From assembly GCF_938039245.1 (NCBI RefSeq), contig NZ_CALHVN010000032.1:1-63233 (forward strand): a stretch of 63,233 nt of DNA, given 5' to 3'. Shown here one piece after another: positions 8,518-17,825 of this stretch; position 1 is the stretch's first letter, and each line of letters opens with the position of its first letter. A program made the translations under genes and the position numbers. The notes under the pieces are model-generated. The model worked only from the letters and a program-made list of their open reading frames with translations, was not told where the DNA came from and ran no database searches. This DNA is from an uncultured Campylobacter sp. Its GTDB lineage: Bacteria; Campylobacterota; Campylobacteria; Campylobacterales; Campylobacteraceae.

Positions 8518-8989
8518 CTGTTTTCCTTTTTTGTTAGCGGCTCGTCTTTTTCCTTTATACTTCGTTAGAAATATCGCCGAAGCTCGGTTACATACTACTT
8601 GTATGCGCCCTCGCTCGGCTCATTTCCGCCTCGTCTCCTCGTAGCGAAGTCTCGTTACGAGCGCTTGCGCGAAGTAAAAAGAAAAAATACTTCGCCTTAA
8701 ATTTTACGGTCTGATTTTATCAAATTTAGTTTTAAATTGCGACGCTTACAAATGCCAAATTTGACTCCAAGCCCGCGACGCTTTGTTCGAAGAGCAAAGC
8801 TATGTCGCCACATCTCACGTGCAGTGGGGTTGGAGAGGGCTTCTGCATCGCTGCGCTAGTAGCTGCAAGCAGATCGTAAGTAGCCCCCCTCTTTTTTTCG
8901 CCGCCCAAGAAAAAAAGAAAAGCTTAAAGCTAAAATTTACCATTCTATCGCACTACAAGAGCAAATTTAACCCAAATCTGCCGTCAAAT
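8518..8989. other. Structured intergenic region between gntP-like gene and glycerate kinase
   Basis: No convincing gene. Two hairpins stand out: GCGAAGTA (8669-8676) with TACTTCGC (8688-8695), and CTTTTTTTC (8891-8899) with GAAAAAAAG (8909-8917). The stretch about 8530-8700 is GC-rich and read on the minus strand gives repeated CGAAG/CTTCG elements. It could be a dispersed repeat or a processed leader or small RNA between the two genes; sequence alone does not decide. Confidence 0.5.
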
Positions 8990-10360
8990 TTACAGTAAAA
9001 TCAGCGATGCTACCCAAACCGTCGCCATACCCACGATACCCATTATAAAGGTAAGCATCGTCTGAGTCTTGTAGCCCTGCTCCGGCGACATCTTGCTAAA
9101 GTTCGTAACGACCCAGAAATAGCTATCGTTAGCGTGCGAAACCGTCATCGCGCCCGCGGCGATCGCCATCACCGTTAGCACCGCGCCCATCTCGCTAGTT
9201 AGCCCCAGCGCGCTCATCATCGAGCCGCTATCGGTGAAAAGTCCCATGATAGAGGCCGTCGTCGTAAGCGCCACGGTCGAGCTGCCCTGAGCGGTCTTGA
9301 TGATAGCGGAGATAACAAACGGGAAAAATATACCCACGGTGCCGATGAGATGAGCGTTTGCCTTCATAAACTCTACAAAGCCGGCTTTAGCGATGACGTT
9401 ACCTAGCACGCCGCCCGCAGCCGTGATGAAAAGGATCGGTCCCACGATCTTTAACGTTTCGTTGGTCATATGGTTAAATTCACCCAGTTTGCCCGTTTCA
9501 GCCAGCAAGATAACGGCAAATAGCACGCCGACGCCAAGCGCAATGATCGGGTTGCCCAAAAATAAAGCAAAACTCGCAAACGCACCTTCTAGCTTTAGTA
9601 TCGAGACGACCGAACCCAGCGCCATCAGCAAAATCGGCATAAAAATCGGCGCTAAGCTCAAAAACGCGCAAGGCAGCTTGCCGTGCTCTTTGATGATCTC
9701 GTCGTAGCTCTTACTCACGCCTGCAAGATCCTCTTTTAGGCTCACTTTTGCGCCGATAGTCTTAGCGAAAAGATAGCCCGCGACGAGAACCGGTATCGAA
9801 ACTACCGCGCCCACGGCGATGACTAGCAGCAGATTGTGCCCCACGCCCACGGCTCCGGCGGCCGCTATGGGGCCCGGAGTCGGCGGTATAAACACGTGCG
9901 AGGTGTACAGGCCGCACGAGAGCGCGACGGCCATAGCTACGGGGTTGGCGCCGATTTTTTCCTTTATCGCGCGGCGGATCGGATCTAGCACGACAAAGCC
10001 GCTATCGCAAAAGACCGGGATACCCACAATCCAACCCATGATGAGCATAGCTAGCTCAGGACGCTTGTCGCCTACGCAGCGCACGACCATGTCGGCCAGC
10101 TTTAGCGCCGCGCCCGTCTTTTCCAGCGCCATACCGATGAGCGCGCCCAGGATGATGACGATGCCTATGCTTTTAAATATCCCGCTAAATCCTTCTCCGA
10201 TGATCGCGGGGATTTTGACCAGGTCGATGCCCGCGACGACGGCAAGAGCCAGCGAGGCGAGCATGATCGCTATAAAGGGATGAACCCCGAACCTAGAAAT
10301 CAGCACGATCATAAAAACGACCGCGATGACGAAGCAGACGATGAGAGCAATACCGCTCAT
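8990..10360 (-). CDS. GntP family permease (gluconate/glycerate-type H+ symporter)
   Basis: A 456-residue inner membrane transporter with about twelve hydrophobic helices. GntP features include FGVHPFIAIMLASLALAVVAG near the N-terminus, the GMALEKTGAA region, GWIVGIPVFCDSGFVVL, and HVFIPPTPGPIAAAGAVG. Members carry gluconate, glycerate or related acids with protons. With glycerate kinase downstream, glycerate is the likely substrate (inference). The start has AGGAG seven bases upstream. Two dyads lie about 63-91 bases upstream of the start. Confidence 0.9.
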   Translation of the reverse strand: MSGIALIVCFVIAVVFMIVLISRFGVHPFIAIMLASLALAVVAGIDLVKIPAIIGEGFSGIFKSIGIVIILGALIGMALEKTGAALKLADMVVRCVGDKRPELAMLIMGWIVGIPVFCDSGFVVLDPIRRAIKEKIGANPVAMAVALSCGLYTSHVFIPPTPGPIAAAGAVGVGHNLLLVIAVGAVVSIPVLVAGYLFAKTIGAKVSLKEDLAGVSKSYDEIIKEHGKLPCAFLSLAPIFMPILLMALGSVVSILKLEGAFASFALFLGNPIIALGVGVLFAVILLAETGKLGEFNHMTNETLKIVGPILFITAAGGVLGNVIAKAGFVEFMKANAHLIGTVGIFFPFVISAIIKTAQGSSTVALTTTASIMGLFTDSGSMMSALGLTSEMGAVLTVMAIAAGAMTVSHANDSYFWVVTNFSKMSPEQGYKTQTMLTFIMGIVGMATVWVASLILL

Positions 10361-10982
10361 AACAGCTCCTTTCGGATAAAATTTTTACTTAACGCAATAT
10401 TACCGAAATTTGTTTTTAAAATATCTAAATTAGATTTGAAACTTTAGTTTCATTTTATAATATGTGTAAATTCGGCAGATTAGCGGTCTCGTTTTGAGTT
10501 AGTTTTAACCTATAAGCGCGCAAACGGAGCAATCTCCACTCAGGCCTTTGCTTTGCTCGCAGCGACGAATACTAAAATTAGGCTTTGCGGCGATTTTACC
10601 GATTTGACTAGGTTTAGTCTTTGCTAGCCGCCTTAAACCCGCATCTTTATGGCGCAAACGAAAAATACAATTACGCGGTTTTGGCTGAAATTTTACCGAA
10701 TGCGAGGTTTATAAAGTAGCTAAATTTTGGCGACTCGCGCTTTAAATTCTGTGCCTTAATTTCTTGCGCGCTGTCGCTAAATTTTAAGGGGCTTTGGGCG
10801 GATAGCGCGGAGGATCAATAAAACAGACAGCGGAGCTAAGCGCGAGATTAAATTTTATCTGTAAAATTTAGCTAATTACGAGGTAAATTTTAAAAATTTA
10901 GACCCATAAAGCCGCTATTTTCTAAAACGCAAGCTTTAAAAACGGTGCTTCTAGCCCGCCGAAGCTCTTTCACAAATTTAGC
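10361..10982. other. Long intergenic region upstream of the gntP-like gene
   Basis: No gene seen. It holds the upstream region of the GntP-type gene, with dyads at 10423-10451, and the 3' side of the SotB-like gene. The rest is AAATTT-rich sequence without reading frames that look like protein. Confidence 0.6.
10423..10451. promoter_or_regulatory. Two adjacent dyads upstream of the gntP-like gene
   Basis: ATCTAA-A-TTAGAT (10423-10435) and GAAACT-TT-AGTTTC (10438-10451) are two perfect small inverted repeats two bases apart, 63-91 bases before the permease start. They are candidate operators for a local regulator, but no regulator gene is adjacent. Confidence 0.4.
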
Positions 10983-12152
10983 CTACGCGCTATTTTTCTG
11001 CGCGAATTTCACGCTTGCGTAGAGGTAGCTTGCAAGTCCTAGCGCGCCCAGTATCGCGCCCGCCTCGCCTATATGCTCAAGCCCGAATCTCGTTGCGATC
11101 TGATGCCCCAAAAGAGCTCCGCCGCCGATGCCTACGTTGTAAATTGCCGAGTAAATCGATATCGCGACATCGGTAGCATCCGGAGCTAGCGCCAAAACCC
11201 TAATCTGCAAACAAAGCCCAAAGCCGAAAATACCTATCCCCCAGACGAAAGCCGCGAGCAGCAACGCCGCGTCATTTGCGACAAAAGCTTTTAGCGTTAG
11301 AGCCGAAGCTAGGATAAAGAGGATCGAGCAGATTAAAAAAGCGTTTGGAAAATGGCGATAAAGCTTTGAAAAAAGCATGCTAGCAAGAATGCCCGAAGCG
11401 CCGAATGCAAGCAGGACGTAGGTTACGAAGTGGTCGCCCGCAGGGTTAAATTTCGCCACGAAGGGCTCGACGTAGCTATATGTCGTAAAATGCGCGCCTA
11501 CGATCAAAAACGTCAGCAGATACAAAGCAAGCAGCATCGGGCGCCTTGCAAGCATCGGCAAGCTCGCAAGAGAGCCCGCGCGCCTGCTCGGCAAAGACGG
11601 TAAAATTTTCCAAAGAAACAGCGCTTCCGCCGCCGCAAGCGCGCCGATCGCAAAAAACGTGATGCGCCAGCCCAAAAGCTCGCCGACCACGCGTCCCAAA
11701 GGAAGCCCTAAAACCATCGCCAGCGAGGTGCCCAAAGCCAGCATGCCAATGGCCTGAGAGCCTTTATTTATCGGCGCTAGGCGCACGACGAGCGATGAGG
11801 TGATCGACCAAAAGATCGCGTGCGAAATCGCGATGCCGAGTCGCGCGATTACCAAAACGGTAAAATTCCACGCCACGGCCGCTAGGACGTGGCTTAGCGT
11901 AAATAGTACGAAAAGTTGTAAAAGCAGTCTCTTGCGCTCGAGCTTCGAGGTTAGCAGCATTAGCGGCAGCGAGAGGATACTCACAGCCCACGCGTAGACG
12001 GTGATTATGAGGCCTACGCTAGTAGCGTCCATGCTAAAATCCGCCGCGATGTCGCTTAGCAGAGCCACGGGGATAAATTCGGTCGTGTTAAAAATAAAGG
12101 CGGCAAACGCCAGCAAGGTAACCCTCACGTAGGCGATTTTATGGACGTTCAT
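10983..12152 (-). CDS. MFS transporter, SotB-like sugar/drug efflux
   Basis: A 389-residue twelve-helix major facilitator protein. The N-terminal pattern (AAFIFNTTEFIPVALLSDIA, then SVGLIITVYAWAVSILSLPL) is that of the SotB/YdeA and AraJ group, which export arabinose, IPTG and some drugs in enterobacteria. The conserved RLG-A-SHAIFWSI region after helix 4 agrees. Substrate here is unknown; Campylobacter rarely uses sugars, so a toxic metabolite or drug is as likely. The ATG follows a purine-rich AAGAGAAA. Confidence 0.85.
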   Translation of the reverse strand: MNVHKIAYVRVTLLAFAAFIFNTTEFIPVALLSDIAADFSMDATSVGLIITVYAWAVSILSLPLMLLTSKLERKRLLLQLFVLFTLSHVLAAVAWNFTVLVIARLGIAISHAIFWSITSSLVVRLAPINKGSQAIGMLALGTSLAMVLGLPLGRVVGELLGWRITFFAIGALAAAEALFLWKILPSLPSRRAGSLASLPMLARRPMLLALYLLTFLIVGAHFTTYSYVEPFVAKFNPAGDHFVTYVLLAFGASGILASMLFSKLYRHFPNAFLICSILFILASALTLKAFVANDAALLLAAFVWGIGIFGFGLCLQIRVLALAPDATDVAISIYSAIYNVGIGGGALLGHQIATRFGLEHIGEAGAILGALGLASYLYASVKFAQKNSA

Positions 12153-12350
12153 AGATTTTCTCTTTCCAGCTTTTAGATTTAGGTTTTTGCCCTTGATTTT
12201 AGGCTAAATTTACGTTCAAGCAAGGTTTTAGCGACCGATTTTATCTTAAATTTATCCGCAAACCGCAAACGTTTAAGATTGCGCGACTAGCCCAAAGCTA
12301 GCCGGTTTTAGGCAAATTTGACGCTTACCAAGCGCCCAAAGCCTCAAATT

Positions 12351-15005
12351 TTATTTTAGCTCCCCCCAATCTTTCGCCACGTTTAGGCTCGTTTTTAACG
12401 GTACGTTTAGTTTATAAATTTCTTGCATTATCTTTTGCGCCGCCGCGCCGAATTCATCGGTATAATCATCTCGCACCTCGAAAATCAGCTCGTCGTGTAT
12501 CTGCAAAAGCATCCTAGCGCGCTCGTCTAAAAGCGGGCGGATTTTTACCATCGCCATTTTGATGATATCCGCAGCCGAGCCCTGAAATATCGTATTTACC
12601 GCCTCGCGCTCGTACATCGCAGTTTGCATCGGCGTCGCGGTTGTAAAGTCAAACAGCCGCTTCCTACCAAGCAGCGTGCGCACGAAACCCTCGTTTTTGG
12701 CCGCAGTTTTTATCCCTTCTAAAAAACCCTTTATCGTAGGGAAAGCTTTAAAATAGCGCTCGATATACTCCTTTGCCTCGGCGCGCGTGATACTTACTTG
12801 ATTTGCCAGCTTGCTCGAGCCCATGCCGTAGATGAGGCCGAAATTTATACTCTTGGCCACCGCGCGGTTTTGCCCCTCTGCGCTGCCAAATATACTAATC
12901 GCCGTGCGCGCGTGGATATCCTCGTCGTTCGCAAATGCCCCAAGCAGCGCGGCGTCGCGGCTAAAATGCGCGAGCAGTCGCAGCTCGATCTGGCTATAGT
13001 CAAGCCCTACAAAGCTAAAGCCGCTTTTAGCCTCAAAGCAGCCGCGCACGTCTTTAGCTAGGTTGCCGCGAGCGGGGATATTTTGCAGGTTCGGGTTTTT
13101 AGACGAGAGCCTGCCCGTACTCGTTCCCGTCTGGATAAAGTTCGTGTATATCCTGCTGTTAGCGTCTTTTTTAGCTAAATTTAGCAGCGGTTCGCAGTAT
13201 GTGCTTTGCAGCTTATATAGCTCGCGGTATTCAAGCAGCTTAGAGATGACGGGATGCTCGTCTATGAGCTCTGCTAGTACGGCTTCGTCGGTGCCGTAGC
13301 CCGTTTTGGTTTTTTTCTTTACGGGTAGTTTTAGGTGCTCAAACAGCACTTCTCCTAGCTGTTTAACGGAGTTGATATTAAAATTTTCACCCGTTAGCTC
13401 GTAAATTTCAGCTGTTAAGGCCTTAATCTTAGCGTCGTTTCGCAGGATCAAATTTTGCATTTTCTCGCGGTTTATCGCGATACCCTCGCGCTCCATATCA
13501 AAAAGCGTGAGGATAAAAGGAAACTCGTGCGTATCTGCAAGCGCGAGCAACACCGGATCAAGCAAATTTAAAAAGCTTTTGTAAAATTTCAGCGTTATCC
13601 ATGCGTCTTCGCTCGCGTATTTTGCCGCGTTTTCCAGCGCCACGGACGCGAAGGTCTCGCCGCGCTTTACCACGTCTTCAAATTTGATCGTGTCGTAGTC
13701 GTAGAGTCGCTTGGCCAGCGCGTCCATGCCTACGCTTGAACCCGGATCCATGAGCCACGCTAGTATCATCGTGTCTTTAAAATTTACGGGCGGTTCTAGC
13801 CCTAAATTTCGCTTTACGACCTTAAAATCGTACTTTAAATTTTGCCCGATCACGCAGCCTTTGTAAATTTGCGAGATCGCCCAAGCGGCGAATTTCTCGC
13901 TTACTTGCCTAGGCACGCCCAGATATTCGTGCGCCACGGGCACGTAGTAGGCTTCCTCATCGTTAAAGCAAAAGCTAAAGCCCACCAGGCGGGCGTTTTG
14001 CGTATCGACGTCCGTAGTCTCGGTGTCAAAGGCCACGAGCGTGTCCGCGTCTATATTTGCCAGCAGCCGCTCGATCTCGCCCTCGTCCGTTAAAAGCCGC
14101 GCGTTAAAACCGAGCCTAAATTCCGCGTTTTCGCCCGCATTTTGACTGTTTTGTAGCGCTTTTAAGAGGCGGTTTAGATCGTATTCGCGAAGGACGTCCG
14201 CCACCTTTACGAGCGGATTTTGTTCGGGAAATTTCGCCTTTTCAAAATCTATCGCATCGGTCGCGTCGTCAAATAGCGAGGTTAGGCGCTTGCTTAAAAA
14301 CGCGCTCTCTCGGCCTTCTGCCAGCATACCGCGGATGCGCTCGTTTCGCACTAGCGGCAGGTTTTCGTAGATGCCTTCTAGGCTGCCAAATTCGCCCAAA
14401 AGCTTTTTAGCGCCGACCGCGCCGATACCTTTTACGCCGGGGATATTATCCGAGCTATCGCCCGCAATCGCTAGAAAATCGCGAATTTGAGCAGGTAAAA
14501 CTCCGTATTTTTCAGCGCAGCTAGCGCTGTCGTGGTCGATCTTGCTTTGCGGGCTATAGATGCTCACTTTGCCGTCTTCGATGAGCTGATAGAGGTCCTT
14601 ATCGTGTGTCACTATGCGTACGAATATATCCCGCCGCTTGCACTCTTTTACGACGCTAGCGATGATGTCGTCGGCCTCGTAGCCTTCGCGGCTTACGGCG
14701 GCTAGGCCCATTTTTTCTATCATTTCGATACAAACGGGCAACTGCTCTTTTAGCGCTGCGGGCGGCTCGGAGCGGTTGGCTTTGTAGTTTCCTAGGATCT
14801 CGTGGCGCAGCGTTTTGCCCTTGCTATCGAGCGCAAATATGATGTAGTCGCTTGCGAATTCGTTTTGCAGATTCATAATAAAATTTGCAAATCCGCTCAC
14901 CATGCCGCTTGGCTTGCCCTCTTTGTTTTTAAGGCCGGGCATCGCGTAGTAAAGTCTGAAAAAAAATCCGAAAGTGTCGATGATCGTTAGCGTTTTTTGG
15001 CTCAT
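12351..15005 (-). CDS. polA: DNA polymerase I
   Basis: An 884-residue three-domain repair and Okazaki-fragment polymerase. The 5'-3' exonuclease domain (1 to about 290) has DTFGFFFRLYYAMPG and GDSSDNIPGVKGIGAVGAKKL. The proofreading domain keeps the FDTETT motif with Asp327 and Glu329, so the 3'-5' exonuclease is probably active, unlike some PolA lineages. The polymerase domain has LDYSQIELRLLAHFS, RAVAKSINFGLIYGMGS and LQIHDELIFEV (motifs A, B, C). It is flanked by short gaps, with no obvious operon partner. Confidence 0.97.
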   Translation of the reverse strand: MSQKTLTIIDTFGFFFRLYYAMPGLKNKEGKPSGMVSGFANFIMNLQNEFASDYIIFALDSKGKTLRHEILGNYKANRSEPPAALKEQLPVCIEMIEKMGLAAVSREGYEADDIIASVVKECKRRDIFVRIVTHDKDLYQLIEDGKVSIYSPQSKIDHDSASCAEKYGVLPAQIRDFLAIAGDSSDNIPGVKGIGAVGAKKLLGEFGSLEGIYENLPLVRNERIRGMLAEGRESAFLSKRLTSLFDDATDAIDFEKAKFPEQNPLVKVADVLREYDLNRLLKALQNSQNAGENAEFRLGFNARLLTDEGEIERLLANIDADTLVAFDTETTDVDTQNARLVGFSFCFNDEEAYYVPVAHEYLGVPRQVSEKFAAWAISQIYKGCVIGQNLKYDFKVVKRNLGLEPPVNFKDTMILAWLMDPGSSVGMDALAKRLYDYDTIKFEDVVKRGETFASVALENAAKYASEDAWITLKFYKSFLNLLDPVLLALADTHEFPFILTLFDMEREGIAINREKMQNLILRNDAKIKALTAEIYELTGENFNINSVKQLGEVLFEHLKLPVKKKTKTGYGTDEAVLAELIDEHPVISKLLEYRELYKLQSTYCEPLLNLAKKDANSRIYTNFIQTGTSTGRLSSKNPNLQNIPARGNLAKDVRGCFEAKSGFSFVGLDYSQIELRLLAHFSRDAALLGAFANDEDIHARTAISIFGSAEGQNRAVAKSINFGLIYGMGSSKLANQVSITRAEAKEYIERYFKAFPTIKGFLEGIKTAAKNEGFVRTLLGRKRLFDFTTATPMQTAMYEREAVNTIFQGSAADIIKMAMVKIRPLLDERARMLLQIHDELIFEVRDDYTDEFGAAAQKIMQEIYKLNVPLKTSLNVAKDWGELK

Positions 15006-15178
15006 TTTTTATCCTTTTTTGGGCTAATTTTACAAATTTTAGGCAAAAAGTAGGCTGATTTTTGATTTTATTTTAAAAGGACGCGAAAATATAAACGCGG
15101 GTACAGGCATGCCCCGTAAATCGGCGTAAATTTAATCTCGCAGCCGCTTTGCAAGCATTGCGCGCTCATAGCTCCTTG

Positions 15179-15428
15179 TCACGCTCTATTTTCTATGATT
15201 TCTTGCATAAATTTTAGATATTTTACGGCGCCTGCGAGCAAATTTCCTAAGCCTGCGTGCGAGATTTTTTATATCAAATATGTCCGTTACGCCGTTTTTC
15301 TCGCCGTTTATATCATAAATATAAATTCGCCAAACGTCTTTGCCGCGCGCGAAAATGCCAGATTTTTTATAAATTTTGCAGCGGGATTTTACGTATTCGT
15401 AGCCGAAATTTGCGGCTAGCTCGCTCAA
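15179..15428 (-). pseudogene. Small hypothetical protein gene with a probable frameshift
   Basis: Read from TTG 15428, the product is a basic, aromatic-rich sequence (NFGYEYVKSRCKIYKKSG, DVWRIYIYDINGEKN) that in the given frame ends in an arginine-rich, unconvincing tail at 15186. Removing one base of the six-T run at 15265-15270 (plus strand) switches to a more protein-like ending, AGLGNLLAGAVKYLKFMQEI, stopping at 15179-15181. So the gene is probably frameshifted in this sequence. No ribosome binding site marks the start, and the open frame extends further upstream toward aroC. Family not recognised. Confidence 0.4.
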
Positions 15429-15508
15429 ACGCGCGCTAAAATCATCGCAAATTTTACGCGCGCAGCGTCCGTTTCGCTCCGCTTCGTTTGCGGCGCGGTT
15501 CGGTCTAA

Positions 15509-16723
15509 CTATCCGTAAATTTTCTTTAAATTCGCAAGATTTGCGCTCAAATTTAAAAGCAGCATATCAGCCGTCACCAGTCTAGCCATCGCGGTAGCTA
15601 CGACGCTGCCACGCACGCCGATACACGGATCGTGCCGCCCGCGTAGCTCGCAGAGGGTATCCTGCCCGCGCACGTTTTGCGTCGACTGAGATAAAAATAT
15701 CGACGGAGTGGGCTTAAAATGCGTTTTTATCACGACCTCTTGCCCGCTAGTCATACCGCCCAGCGTTCCGCCCGCGTGGTTTGAGGCAAAGCCGAATTTT
15801 TCGTTTGAATTTGAGCCGCGGCAAGCCTCGCCGTCCGCCTCGCTTTTACATTTGTCAAATTTGCCGCCGTTTAAATTTGCTAGCTCGCTCGCGCCCTCAA
15901 GAGTAGAGTTATCCGCGCCCGAATTTACGCCCGCATACATCGCACCCATCGAGTCGTTATTTTTGCTGCCGCGCATCTTGCTCGCGTTCACGCCTTCGCC
16001 GATTTCTACGGCTTTGACGCCGTTTATGCCCATCATCACAGCTGCGATTGCCGCGTCAAATTTATAGTATAGCCCCTCGCCAAGCCCCGCCGGCGCGCCG
16101 CGGATCACCGTCAAGACGCTAGCTCCGACGCTATCGTGCCCCTGCTTGGCTTTTAGGATTTCCTCTTTCATCGCCTCTTCGTTACCCAGAGAAAATATCT
16201 CCGATCGCACCGCGAGATCAAAGTCTAACCGCTCGCCGCACGAAATTTCGCCCACGCTAGCCACGCCGCTTTGCACGCTGACGCCAAATTCGCCCAGCAA
16301 AATTTGAGCTATCGCGCCGCCCGCCACGCGCACGGCCGTCTCTCTAGCCGAGCTGCGTCCGCCGCCTCTGTGGTCGCGGATGCCGTATTTACGGTAGTAG
16401 GCGTAGTCGGCATGCCCCGGACGAAAGAGTTCGCGTAAATTTTCGTAATCGCCCGATTTTTGATTTTCGTTTCTGATGATAAAACCGATCGGAGTGCCTG
16501 TGCTCACGCCATCAAACACGCCGCTTAAAATCTCTACGCGGTCGCCTTCGCTCCTTGCCGTCGCAAATTTCGAGCCGCCCGGCTTTCGTTTGTCAAGCTC
16601 GCTTTGGATAAAATTTAAATCGATACGCACGCCTGCGGGAAAGCCGTCTAGCACGCCGCCTATCGCCGCTCCGTGACTCTCGCCGAACGTCGTTAGCGTT
16701 AGTTTGCGTCCGAAAGTGTTCAC
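15509..16723 (-). CDS. aroC: Chorismate synthase
   Basis: Last step of the shikimate pathway: EPSP to chorismate, needing reduced FMN. Signatures GESHGAAIGGVLDGFPAG (residues 14-31), RPGHADYAYYRKYGIRDHRG (101-120) and GGRSSARETA are intact. At 404 residues it is about 40 longer than usual; the excess is a Ser/Asn/Glu-rich insertion at about residues 265-309, just before the conserved NHAGGTLGG. Its DNA has AAATTT words. The start overlaps the rnc stop by four bases, so it is translated with rnc. Confidence 0.95.
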   Translation of the reverse strand: MNTFGRKLTLTTFGESHGAAIGGVLDGFPAGVRIDLNFIQSELDKRKPGGSKFATARSEGDRVEILSGVFDGVSTGTPIGFIIRNENQKSGDYENLRELFRPGHADYAYYRKYGIRDHRGGGRSSARETAVRVAGGAIAQILLGEFGVSVQSGVASVGEISCGERLDFDLAVRSEIFSLGNEEAMKEEILKAKQGHDSVGASVLTVIRGAPAGLGEGLYYKFDAAIAAVMMGINGVKAVEIGEGVNASKMRGSKNNDSMGAMYAGVNSGADNSTLEGASELANLNGGKFDKCKSEADGEACRGSNSNEKFGFASNHAGGTLGGMTSGQEVVIKTHFKPTPSIFLSQSTQNVRGQDTLCELRGRHDPCIGVRGSVVATAMARLVTADMLLLNLSANLANLKKIYG

Positions 16724-17388
16724 TTGCTCTCTCCTAAAATCTCAAGCGCGGTTTTGGCGGCTTTTTGCTCGGCTTCTTTTTTGCTCTTGCCTGCGGCTCG
16801 CGAGATCTCGCGCTCGTTTAGTATTAGTGCAATCTCAAATTCTTTCTTGTGATCGGGGCCTTTTGAGCCGACCAGCACGTATTTTGGTATCTGCGCAAAG
16901 CGCGCTTGGGTTAGCTCTTGCAGTGCGGTTTTGTAGTCTTTTACCATGCGCTCGAAATTTATATCGGGGTAGCATCTCTCAAAGGCTTTTAGGCTGGCCG
17001 CGCGCACGGCGTCAAAGCCGCTTTCTAGGTAGATCGCGCCCATCAGCGCCTCGAAAGCGTCCGAGAGTATCGAGGCTTTTAGCCGTCCGCCGTTGTGCTC
17101 CTCTGCCGGCGAGATGTTGATGAGTTGGCCCAAATTTAGATATTTAGCCAGCTCGGCGAAGCTTTTTTCATTTACGAGCGCGGCTCTTAGTTTGCTAAGA
17201 TCTCCCTCGCTTAGGCGCGAAAATTTGTGAAAAAGATAATCCCCGATCACCAGATCCATCACCGCATCGCCCAAAAACTCGAGCCTTTCGTTGTTTGCGC
17301 CGCCTTTTACGCTTTTGTGCGTGAGCGCGGTTTTTAGCAGCTTTTCGTCTTTAAATTTATATCCTAATTTCTCTTCCAAATTTCGCAT
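16720..17388 (-). CDS. rnc: Ribonuclease III
   Basis: Double-strand-specific endoribonuclease for rRNA and mRNA processing. The catalytic signature NERLEFLGDAVMDLVIGDYL is at about residues 33-52, with the second acidic pair at DAFEALMGAIYLE (about 110-122). A C-terminal dsRNA-binding domain ends SKKEAEQKAAKTALEIL. At 222 residues it is full length. Its start shares one base with the rnhA stop (TAATG), and its stop overlaps aroC, making a tight rnhA-rnc-aroC unit. Confidence 0.96.
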   Translation of the reverse strand: MRNLEEKLGYKFKDEKLLKTALTHKSVKGGANNERLEFLGDAVMDLVIGDYLFHKFSRLSEGDLSKLRAALVNEKSFAELAKYLNLGQLINISPAEEHNGGRLKASILSDAFEALMGAIYLESGFDAVRAASLKAFERCYPDINFERMVKDYKTALQELTQARFAQIPKYVLVGSKGPDHKKEFEIALILNEREISRAAGKSKKEAEQKAAKTALEILGESK

Positions 17389-17825
17389 TATTCGCCTTTT
17401 AAGCTATTTTTTATCTTTACGGCTTGCTCGCGCGCCATCTCGTCGCAAAGCTCGTTTTGCGGGTGCCCGGCGTGGCCTTTGACCCAGATCGCTTCGACCT
17501 CGTGCGGCTCGCTTGCGCTTAGATACTCCTGCCACAGCGGGACGTTTTTTACGTTTTTAAAGCTTTTTTTGACCCAGCCCTCTAGCCACGCATTTACGGC
17601 GTTTGCGACGTATGAGCTATCGGTGTAGAGCTTTACGCGGCAGGGCTGCTTTAGCGCTTTTAGTCCCTCGATCGCAGCGCGCAGTTCCATTTGATTATTC
17701 GTCGTGTGCGCCTCGCCGCCGCTTGCCGTTTTTTTGTGCTCGCCGTACTCTAGGATGTACGCCCAGCCGCCCGGCCCCGGGTTATCCAGGCACGAGCCGT
17801 CGCTAAAAAGGCATACTGTTTTCAT
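17388..17825 (-). CDS. rnhA: Ribonuclease HI
   Basis: Cleaves RNA in RNA-DNA hybrids. Catalytic residues are visible: FSDGSCLDNPGPGGWA (first Asp), MELRAAIEGLKAL (Glu), LYTDSSYVANAV (Asp), and the final VKGHAGHPQNELCDEMAR with the fourth acidic residue. 145 residues, normal. Its start lies inside the 3' end of the TPR gene (23-base overlap). Confidence 0.96.
   Translation of the reverse strand: MKTVCLFSDGSCLDNPGPGGWAYILEYGEHKKTASGGEAHTTNNQMELRAAIEGLKALKQPCRVKLYTDSSYVANAVNAWLEGWVKKSFKNVKNVPLWQEYLSASEPHEVEAIWVKGHAGHPQNELCDEMAREQAVKIKNSLKGE

Noticed and set aside
8189..8644. Long plus-strand frame opposite glycerate kinase
   Set aside because: Antisense shadow of a clear gene with biased composition.
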